This document shows, in pieces, positions 1 to 5,685 of a stretch of DNA of 7,013 bases. Each line of letters begins with the position of its first letter. Within the stretch, counting starts at the first letter, position 1. The notes below the pieces were generated by a model. It did no database searches. It was given only the letters and a program-made list of their open reading frames with translations, and was not told the origin of the DNA. The position numbers and the translations under genes are program-made. The DNA comes from Zoogloeaceae bacterium (GTDB lineage Bacteria > Pseudomonadota > Gammaproteobacteria > Burkholderiales > Rhodocyclaceae): positions 1 to 7,013 of the forward strand of contig JAITDH010000125.1 of the NCBI GenBank assembly GCA_031282665.1, written 5' to 3'.

Positions 1-181
1 CGAGAAAATCGCCATGCAGCGCGCGGAACTGGCGCGCCTCGTCGGTGCATCCCGGCGTATTGTCGCGCGGGTAGAAATACAGCACGACGATACGTCCGCG
101 CTGCCCGGAAAGAGAAAAACCCCCGCCGCCCGTCGCGGACAGGGAAAAATCGGCGACCACTTCGCCAGGAAGAAGAGACAT
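1..181 (-). CDS. bcp: Bcp-type thiol peroxidase (peroxiredoxin), 5' part only
   Basis: Only the first 60 codons lie in the window; the gene continues past base 1. Bcp/PrxQ peroxiredoxins reduce hydrogen peroxide and organic hydroperoxides in the cytoplasm, usually recycled by thioredoxin. The visible protein starts MSLLPGEVVADFSLSATGG, followed by the family signature VVLYFYPRDNTPGCT (residues 32-46). The peroxidatic cysteine is Cys45, within the Thr-Pro-Gly-Cys-Thr motif, at the usual family position. The residue five places later, cysteine in E. coli Bcp, is Arg50 here. A resolving cysteine must therefore lie in the missing part, or the enzyme works in one-cysteine mode. The ATG at 181-179 is supported by an AGGTG ribosome-binding sequence 8 bases upstream on the minus strand. 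The gene is divergent from the chemoreceptor, and a heptad-repeat element begins about 25 bases upstream of its start. Confidence 0.93.
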   Translation of the reverse strand, partial: MSLLPGEVVADFSLSATGGGGFSLSGQRGRIVVLYFYPRDNTPGCTDEARQFRALHGDFL

Positions 182-204
182 GATGAAGGCACCTGGAATG
201 CAAA

Positions 205-323
205 GGGACAGGATAGCAGAGGTCGGGGCAGGAGTCAGAGCACGCGTTGCGCGCTTTGTAGTCAGTAGCCAGTGGCCGGTATGCGCATGGTTTGTTTCTG
301 ATCCCCGATCCCTGTTTCCTGAC
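205..323. repeat. Composite heptad-repeat element, copy A
   Basis: This fills most of the bcp/chemoreceptor divergent intergenic region. The left arm (207-240) is made of purine-rich 7-base units of form NNCAGRR (GACAGGA, AGCAGAG, GGCAGGA, GTCAGAG) with one-base slips. Next is CGCGTTGCGCGCTTTGT (243-259), then three exact heptads AGTCAGT, AGCCAGT, GGCCGGT (260-280), then the palindrome ATGCGCAT (281-288). The right arm holds four contiguous inverted heptads TTCTGAT, CCCCGAT, CCCTGTT, TCCTGAC (296-323). Bases 243-289 align without gaps to 4713-4759 (39 of 47 identical by my hand count). No ORF or transposase is associated. A possible minus-strand extended -10 for bcp (TGCTATCCT) lies in the left arm at 211-219, without a good -35. 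The unit structure resembles cyanobacterial STRR heptanucleotide repeats; mobility or regulatory function is unproven. Confidence 0.8.
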
Positions 324-384
324 TCGCATAAAATGTAACAATTCTTTCTGTCCGCCAGCTCGTATTTTACAATTATTCGGTATA

Positions 385-412
385 TTTACAGAATATGTTT
401 CTGGAATATATA
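385..412 (+). promoter_or_regulatory. Candidate sigma-70-like promoter of the chemoreceptor
   Basis: Within an AT-rich stretch (about 329-415) that contrasts with the GC-rich surroundings, TTTACA (385-390) and TATATA (407-412) are separated by 16 bases. Transcription from here would give a 5' leader of only about 14 bases, barely containing the ribosome-binding site. A second TTTACA at 366-371 has a poorer -10 (CAGAAT, 389-394). I saw no convincing flagellar sigma-28 promoter (TAAA, then GCCGATAA), although many chemoreceptors use one. This is a motif match only. Confidence 0.35.
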
Positions 413-421
413 TTGTCCAGC

Positions 422-427
422 AGGAGG
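422..427 (+). promoter_or_regulatory. Ribosome-binding site fixing the chemoreceptor start
   Basis: A perfect AGGAGG lies 5 bases before the ATG at 433. It decides the start. The same frame is open back to 292, but the upstream 47 codons run through repeat element A and the AT-rich promoter region and have no comparable site. The residues from 433 onward look like a normal receptor N-terminus (short basic stretch, then a membrane helix). Confidence 0.85.
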
Positions 428-432
428 TTTAC

Positions 433-2460
433 ATGTTTTTCCCCTTACGCCGTCTTCCCTTGGCGCAGCAGACTCTGGTCGGAGTGTTTCTGGTTTGTGT
501 CCTGATTGCCTCGACGCTGGCGATTTCCCTGGCGATTCATACGCGCGGCGTGGCGCTTGCCGAGAGCGAAAAAACCCTGAAAACGCAAACCGAGTTGATC
601 GGCCACACGATCGAGTACGCCAAGCAGACCATGCAGCAGGAAGCCGTGGTGGCGCTGGGACATTTCACGCGCGGCCTGCAAAATCCGCGGGTGACGGGCA
701 GGAGCGTCAACACCAGCGCAGGGCCGCGTCCCGAACTCATGTATGGCGACATTCCCGGCATCGGCAACCAGCAATTCCTGCTGGACTACCAGAAGGAGAA
801 TCCCGGCGCGAACTCCGCCTTCCTGGTCGTCGACGGCAACGGCCTCTATCGCGCGACCACGCTCCTGAAAGACGCCAGCGGCAGGTATCGCGACGGCGAA
901 TTGGTGTCCGACGATTACGCCGAAAATATCCTTGCGGGCAAGGCATATTCCGGCGCCATCAGCCGCAGCGGGAAGATGTACGCGCTGGCCGCGCAGCCAT
1001 CGAAGAACGCCAGCGGCCAGGTGGTCGGCGCCATCACCATGCGCGTACCGGTGGAAAGTCACCTGAAAGCCTTGCAGGAACGCCTTGGCGCGCTCGTCAT
1101 CGGCAGGACGGGTTATCCTTTCATCATGGTCGAGCCAGCGGGCGACGTGAAGGAACCCTATTTTCTCATGCACCCTTTCTACAAGGACAAGCGCATCAAC
1201 GAACTGGACGCGCAGGGCCGGCAGGTCATGGAGAGAATCCTGGAGGAGAAGAACGGTTTCATGGCCTACGACTGGATTGATGACAACGGTAACAAGCAGG
1301 CGAAATTCGCCGCCTTCCTGGAAATCCCGGAACTGCACTGGATCGTGGCGACTTCCGTGCCGCAAAACGAATTCACATCCGCCTACGACTCCATCCAGCG
1401 CTGGATGCTGTTCGGATTGATCGGCATGGTCGTCATGCTGATGGTCGTCCTGTGGTTCCTCGTCCACTGGCAGTTGCGTCCCCTGAAGAACGCGCAGCGC
1501 CTGGTGGCGCGCGTAGCGGACAGCCTCGATCTGACCCTGCGGGTCAACCACGATTCCGCAGATGAAATCGGCTCCATGACGAAGTCCTTTGATTACATGA
1601 TGGGCAAGTTTCAGGAAGCCTTGCAGGCGATCCGGGCGCAGATCGAATACTGCACGCAGGCGGTGGAAGCGGTCAATACCGCCTCCGGGCAGGTGGCGAC
1701 CAGTTCGGCGAGCCAGTCGAGTTCCACATCCTCCATGGCCGCCTCCGTCGAGCAGATGACGGTTTCCATCAATACCGTGGCGAAAAGCGCCGCCGAAGCG
1801 CAGAGCATGGCGCAGAAAGCGGGCGAAATCTCCGATGAAGGGCATCGCATCATCGAAAGGACGCGGGATGAAATGGGCACGGTGGCGCAGATCGTCTCCG
1901 GCGCTTCCAAGGTCATCACCACGCTGGGCGAGGACTCGCGCCAGATCACGAGCGTGGTCGGCGTCATCAAGGAGGTGGCCGACCAGACCAATCTCCTCGC
2001 CCTGAACGCGGCCATCGAAGCTGCCCGGGCAGGCGAGCAGGGGCGCGGCTTTGCGGTGGTCGCCGACGAAGTGCGCAAACTCGCCGAACGCACCGCGCGA
2101 TCGACCGGCGACATTGGCGACATGGTCGGCAAGATCCAGGATTCGGCCGCCGATGCCGTCGCGGAAATGGGCAAGGTGGTCCGCCAGGTGGAAAGCGGAC
2201 AAGGCAGGGCGCAGGAGGCGGGAGAACGGATGAAGACGATCCGCGACGAGGCCAGCCGGGTTCTTGCCGCCGTCACGGAAATCTCCAACGCCCTGAACGA
2301 ACAAAGCGTGGCCAGCCAGGAGGTGGCGCGGCACGTGGAAAGCATCGCGCAGATGACCGACGAAAACAACGCCGCCGCCGAAGAAGCGGCATCCAGCGTC
2401 CAGCGCCTCAACGGCCTGACCAGCGAGGTAAGCAATACCCTGAGCCATTTCAGGATGTAG
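433..2460 (+). CDS. Methyl-accepting chemotaxis protein with periplasmic double Cache domain
   Basis: This 675-residue inner-membrane chemoreceptor should modulate the CheA-CheW kinase after binding a ligand in the periplasm. A basic N-terminus precedes membrane helix 1 (about 14-35). The periplasmic part (about 36-320) fits a Cache_3-Cache_2 type double Cache: a membrane-distal half around [19 protein letters not shown] (from 129) and a membrane-proximal half beginning [13 protein letters not shown] (from 218). Membrane helix 2 is about 324-346. A HAMP domain follows, with Pro350 and the Asp-Glu-Ile-Gly element at 377-380. The long cytoplasmic coiled coil carries the hallmark hairpin tip at 514-554, with tip Glu535 in [18 protein letters not shown]. 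About 140 residues follow the tip, compatible with the 40-heptad class. There is no C-terminal NWETF-like pentapeptide for CheR/CheB tethering. No che or flagellar gene is nearby, so it is an orphan receptor; its ligand cannot be read from the sequence. Confidence 0.96.
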   Translation: MFFPLRRLPLAQQTLVGVFLVCVLIASTLAISLAIHTRGVALAESEKTLKTQTELIGHTIEYAKQTMQQEAVVALGHFTRGLQNPRVTGRSVNTSAGPRPELMYGDIPGIGNQQFLLDYQKENPGANSAFLVVDGNGLYRATTLLKDASGRYRDGELVSDDYAENILAGKAYSGAISRSGKMYALAAQPSKNASGQVVGAITMRVPVESHLKALQERLGALVIGRTGYPFIMVEPAGDVKEPYFLMHPFYKDKRINELDAQGRQVMERILEEKNGFMAYDWIDDNGNKQAKFAAFLEIPELHWIVATSVPQNEFTSAYDSIQRWMLFGLIGMVVMLMVVLWFLVHWQLRPLKNAQRLVARVADSLDLTLRVNHDSADEIGSMTKSFDYMMGKFQEALQAIRAQIEYCTQAVEAVNTASGQVATSSASQSSSTSSMAASVEQMTVSINTVAKSAAEAQSMAQKAGEISDEGHRIIERTRDEMGTVAQIVSGASKVITTLGEDSRQITSVVGVIKEVADQTNLLALNAAIEAARAGEQGRGFAVVADEVRKLAERTARSTGDIGDMVGKIQDSAADAVAEMGKVVRQVESGQGRAQEAGERMKTIRDEASRVLAAVTEISNALNEQSVASQEVARHVESIAQMTDENNAAAEEAASSVQRLNGLTSEVSNTLSHFRM

Positions 2461-2508
2461 TGTAGCGTTTTATTCTTGCCAGGACTTTTGATCGACGATA
2501 ACACCTGT

Positions 2509-2530
2509 AGGGGCGCATGCAATCGCCCCT
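2509..2530. repeat. Hairpin-forming intergenic inverted repeat
   Basis: AGGGGCG (2509-2515) and CGCCCCT (2524-2530) are perfect 7-base arms around the 8-base loop CATGCAAT. It lies 48 bases after the chemoreceptor stop, in the gap between convergent genes. No T-run follows on either strand, so it is a weak intrinsic terminator at best. It could instead stabilise 3' ends or be a dispersed extragenic palindrome. Confidence 0.55.
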
Positions 2531-2544
2531 TGGATGGCACCCGA

Positions 2545-2574
2545 CTTCGCCCTCGCAATGACGAAGCGCGAGGG
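2545..2574. repeat. Interleaved inverted repeats between convergent genes
   Basis: CCCTCGC (2550-2556) pairs with GCGAGGG (2568-2574), and CTTCG (2545-2549) pairs with CGAAG (2562-2566). The two pairings interleave, so they are probably alternative folds. TTT follows at 2575-2577, giving a weak terminator for the plus strand that would sit just at the end of the convergent minus-strand gene. On the minus strand it contains CGTCATTGCGAGGG. From memory this resembles a CGTCATTGCGAG extragenic repeat seen in various bacteria, which I cannot verify here. Confidence 0.5.
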
Positions 2575-2576
2575 TT

Positions 2577-2981
2577 TCAGCCATTCTCCCATTCACAGGG
2601 CCGTTCCTTGGTCCTGACTATCTGTAACAGGGTGTCGAAAAGCGCGCATCCATCGACGTCTCCATTGGCAAGATTTCCGGCGCGTAGCGCTTCGATCAGC
2701 GCCGCGATGACGCCGGGCTCGTGGAAATTGAGCAGGGCTTCATCTCGCTTGCGCGCCACGCTTCCCGGCGCGTCGCCCAGCCATATGACGGTCCCGCTTT
2801 CGCCGCTTCCGTCCGAGCCGATCAGGAATTCCGCGTGATTCCTGAACAGCACCCGGTAGTGGAGATTTTCCGTCGCGTGATGAATGCCAATCGAGAGGCA
2901 TCCAGTACCTGTCGTTACGGGAGAAACACTCCATCGCCAGGTTTCTCCATACCGGACCAGCTTCCTGGCTTTTCGGCGCAT
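2577..2981 (-). CDS. Hypothetical protein, probably translationally coupled to hemB
   Basis: I do not recognise this 134-residue protein. It has no signal peptide or membrane helix and is probably cytoplasmic. The N-terminus is basic (MRRKARKLVRYGETWRW). A central hydrophobic/strand-like part (about 42-69, including FLIGSDGSGESGTVIWLGD) is followed by a likely amphipathic helix (about 89-102, PGVIAALIEALRAG) and a Cys112-containing tail. The start ATG lies two bases after the hemB TAG, and a purine-rich sequence at the hemB 3' end (AAGGG, 8 bases upstream) can serve as its ribosome-binding site. This points to cotranscription and coupling. Competing plus-strand ORFs here lack good starts or protein-like composition. 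No catalytic motif is evident. Position after hemB hints at, but does not prove, a link to haem metabolism. Confidence 0.62.
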   Translation of the reverse strand: MRRKARKLVRYGETWRWSVSPVTTGTGCLSIGIHHATENLHYRVLFRNHAEFLIGSDGSGESGTVIWLGDAPGSVARKRDEALLNFHEPGVIAALIEALRAGNLANGDVDGCALFDTLLQIVRTKERPCEWENG

Positions 2982-2983
2982 GG

Positions 2984-4045
<1,062 letters not shown>

Positions 4046-4654
4046 TCAGTTCTTCGCGGACGACAGATCCAGCCATCCGGCCAGCACGCTCTCGCATTCT
4101 TCCAGGCCGGTTTTTTTCAGGCTGGAGAAAAGCTGCGCCGAGCATTGTTCGCCCAATGGGGCGAGGGCGGCGCGGACCTTTGCCAGGGTGGCGTTCTGCG
4201 CCTGGCGGGAGAGCTTGTCGGCCTTGGAGAGCAGGATGTGAATCGGGCGTCCGGTGGGAGCGAACCAGTTCAGCATCTGGCAATCGAGTTCGGTGAGGGG
4301 GCGGCGGCAATCCATGATGATGACCAGTCCCGCGAGCGGGGAACGGTCTTCCAGGTAGGGAGCGAGCAGCCTTCCCCATTGTTTCCGGATGGCGTCCGGC
4401 GTCTTGGCGAAGCCGTAGCCGGGAAGATCGACCAGATAGCGGCCCGGCGCGACGGTGAAGTAATTGAGATGCTGGGTGCGCCCCGGCGTCTTGCTGACGA
4501 AGGCCAGCCGGGCGCGTCCGGCCAGGGTGTTGATCGCCGAGGATTTCCCGGCGTTGGAACGTCCGGCGAAGGCGACTTCCGCCACCGCGTCCGTGGGCAG
4601 GTCGGAGAGATGGGCAACCGTGGTGAGAAAGGTGGTGTTTTGCAGCAGGGGCAT
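4046..4654 (-). CDS. engB: Ribosome-biogenesis GTP-binding protein EngB (YsxC/YihA)
   Basis: EngB is an essential small GTPase needed for late assembly of the large ribosomal subunit and, in some species, normal division. At 202 residues it has normal length. All G motifs are present: G1 GRSNAGKSS (31-39), G2 around TPGRT (56-60), G3 DLPGYGFA (76-83), G4 SKADK (143-147) and G5 SSLKKTG (177-183). The start [20 protein letters not shown] matches the usual EngB N-terminus, so ATG 4654-4652 is favoured. However, no clear Shine-Dalgarno sequence precedes it; the minus-strand bases just upstream are C- and T-rich. The heptad-repeat element B begins about 5 bases upstream and occupies the position of the ribosome-binding site and promoter. 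It is the first gene of the putative engB-hemB-small-gene operon and is divergent from cytochrome c4. Confidence 0.97.
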   Translation of the reverse strand: MPLLQNTTFLTTVAHLSDLPTDAVAEVAFAGRSNAGKSSAINTLAGRARLAFVSKTPGRTQHLNYFTVAPGRYLVDLPGYGFAKTPDAIRKQWGRLLAPYLEDRSPLAGLVIIMDCRRPLTELDCQMLNWFAPTGRPIHILLSKADKLSRQAQNATLAKVRAALAPLGEQCSAQLFSSLKKTGLEECESVLAGWLDLSSAKN

Positions 4655-4659
4655 GATGG

Positions 4660-4848
4660 TCAGGGGGGCAGGGATCAGGAGACAGGGATCAGGAGACAGA
4701 GGATAGAACGCGCGCGTTGCGCGCTTTGTTCTCGGTGGTTGGTGGTCGGTATGCGCATGTTTGCTCCTTCTGATTACTGATGACGGATTCCAAAGGTTGC
4801 GCGCGACCGCTCTGTCCTCCGTCCTCTGTCTTCTGTCCTCTGCCCCTC
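4660..4848. repeat. Composite heptad-repeat element, copy B
   Basis: This fills most of the engB/cytochrome c4 divergent region. The left arm (4667-4708) reads in contiguous 7-base units GGCAGGG, ATCAGGA, GACAGGG, ATCAGGA, GACAGAG, GATAGAA, giving two perfect 14-base copies at 4669-4696. The core is CGCGTTGCGCGCTTTGT (4713-4729), three heptads TCTCGGT, GGTTGGT, GGTCGGT (4730-4750) and the palindrome ATGCGCAT (4751-4758). The right side has TTCTGAT, TACTGAT, GACGGAT (4768-4788), a second GC-rich near-palindrome (4795-4808), then five inverted heptads CTCTGTC, CTCCGTC, CTCTGTC, TTCTGTC, CTCTGCC (4810-4844). The outer arms are reverse-complement versions of one unit family (GACAGAG), so the whole element could fold into a long imperfect hairpin. 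It shares order and core spacing with copy A at 205-323. Confidence 0.82.
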
Positions 4849-4860
4849 AAATCGAGGAAT

Positions 4861-4875
4861 TGCTATAGAATAGCA
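4861..4875 (+). promoter_or_regulatory. Candidate extended -10 promoter overlapped by a dyad, for cytochrome c4
   Basis: TGCTATAGA (4861-4869) fits an extended -10 (TG-N-TATAGA). The same bases form a perfect inverted repeat, TGCTAT-AGA-ATAGCA (4861-4875), suited to an operator overlapping the promoter. No good -35 is seen upstream. A start near 4876 would give a leader of about 50 bases. It lies outside the repeat element and 51 bases before the cytochrome ATG. The regulator is unknown. Confidence 0.42.
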
Positions 4876-4889
4876 GGTTTGGTACCCCC

Positions 4890-4909
4890 GATACTCTTCG
4901 ATATTCTTC
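4890..4909 (+). repeat. Tandem 10-base direct repeat in cytochrome c4 leader
   Basis: GATACTCTTC (4890-4899) is followed directly by GATATTCTTC (4900-4909), 9 of 10 bases identical. It lies between the candidate promoter and the ribosome-binding site. It might be a binding site for a regulator or an RNA-binding protein, or a chance duplication. Confidence 0.45.
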
Positions 4910-4925
4910 CAAAGGGAGTTTGAAC

Positions 4926-5588
4926 ATGACTCACCATACGGCCTGTAAGCTCTCACTGACTGCGTTTTTTGCCGCCGCCGCCATTTTCGGCATTTCCCCC
5001 GCCTTTGCCCAGGAGGCGGAGAAAGCGATTCCCAAGGGCGATCCGGAAAAAGGCAAGGTGGTGGTGGAAAAAGTCTGCGGCGCCTGCCACGGCATCGACG
5101 GCCAGAGCTTCGTCTCCAATTATCCCCATCTCGCTGGACAGATCCCCGAATACATCGTCAAGCAACTGCGCCACTTCAAGTCGGGCGAGCGCGTCGATCC
5201 TCTCATGTCGCCGATGGCGGCACAGGAGGATGTGGCGAAGGAAGAAGACGAGCTCAACGTCGCCGCGTGGTATGCGGCGCAGACGGCGAAGCCGGTGGCG
5301 ATCAAGGATGAAACCCAGATCGCGCGCGGTCAGAAGCTCTGGCGCGGCGGCGACATGGCGAAGGGCATCCCGGCCTGTTCCGGCTGCCACGGTCCTTCCG
5401 GGCACGGCCTGGCCGCCCAGTATCCGCGCCTTTCCGGACAGTACCCCGAATACATCGCCCTGCAATTGAACAAATTCCGCACCGGCGAGCGCGCGAACGA
5501 TCCCGAGGCCGTGATGCGCGACATCGCGGAAAAACTGACGGACAGGGACATCAAGGCGGTTTCCGAATACGCCGCCAGCCTGCGCTGA
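4926..5588 (+). CDS. Dihaem cytochrome c4
   Basis: This 220-residue periplasmic electron carrier passes electrons from the bc1 complex or similar donors to terminal oxidases, commonly cbb3 type. A Sec signal peptide (1-28) ends Ala-Phe-Ala before Gln29. Two homologous haem domains follow. The haem-binding motifs are Cys51-Gly-Ala-Cys54-His55 and Cys151-Ser-Gly-Cys154-His155. Likely axial methionines are Met94 or Met97 (MSPMAAQ) and Met197 (AVMRDIAEKL). Both halves repeat the c4 pattern of tyrosine-proline, GQ-PEYI and GER (NYPHLAGQIPEYI; QYPRLSGQYPEYI). The ATG at 4926 has GGGAG 7 bases upstream; a TTG two codons earlier is less likely because it almost abuts that site. It is divergent from engB and ends 30 bases before an intrinsic terminator, so it is probably monocistronic. 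From memory, many Betaproteobacteria have the ResB/CcsA cytochrome c maturation genes next; they are absent here. Confidence 0.96.
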   Translation: MTHHTACKLSLTAFFAAAAIFGISPAFAQEAEKAIPKGDPEKGKVVVEKVCGACHGIDGQSFVSNYPHLAGQIPEYIVKQLRHFKSGERVDPLMSPMAAQEDVAKEEDELNVAAWYAAQTAKPVAIKDETQIARGQKLWRGGDMAKGIPACSGCHGPSGHGLAAQYPRLSGQYPEYIALQLNKFRTGERANDPEAVMRDIAEKLTDRDIKAVSEYAASLR

Positions 5589-5617
5589 TCCTTCCCACCG
5601 CTCCCCAGGTTCCAACC

Positions 5618-5653
5618 AACCCGCCCATGTCTTGCCCGGGCGGGTTTTGTTTT
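5618..5653 (+). terminator. Rho-independent terminator after cytochrome c4
   Basis: AACCCGCCC (5618-5626) and GGGCGGGTT (5638-5646) form a perfect 9-base stem around an 11-base loop, followed by a T-rich tract TTTTGTTTT (5645-5653). This is a classic strong intrinsic terminator. It separates cytochrome c4 from pepN transcriptionally. Confidence 0.92.
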
Positions 5654-5685
5654 CCCCTTTATCCCCATCTTTCTTCCTCCAAGCC

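Noticed and set aside
14..268. 84-codon plus-strand ORF over the bcp start
   Set aside because: It is antisense to the Bcp N-terminus with its Thr-Pro-Gly-Cys-Thr motif, and its tail runs into repeat A.
205..323. CRISPR array or insertion-sequence remnant in the repeat elements
   Set aside because: The repeat units are 7 bases and contiguous, without unique spacers. There is no transposase fragment, no convincing target-site duplication and no cas gene.
329..355. Flagellar sigma-28 promoter upstream of the chemoreceptor
   Set aside because: A TAAA is present at 329-332, but no GCCGATAA-like -10 stands at the required distance.
292..432. In-frame N-terminal extension of the chemoreceptor by 47 residues
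   Set aside because: It reads through the repeat arm and AT-rich promoter region and has no ribosome-binding site. The perfect AGGAGG before 433 and the normal receptor N-terminus there decide the start.
445..2448. 667-codon minus-strand ORF antisense to the chemoreceptor
   Set aside because: It is a frame shadow of a GC-rich gene. The product is rich in His, Arg, Gly and Asp with no domain, while the plus strand encodes an unmistakable receptor.
2545..2574. H-type pseudoknot from the interleaved stems
   Set aside because: The loop that must span the 7-base stem has zero length, so the fold is sterically unlikely. Alternative hairpins explain the pattern better.
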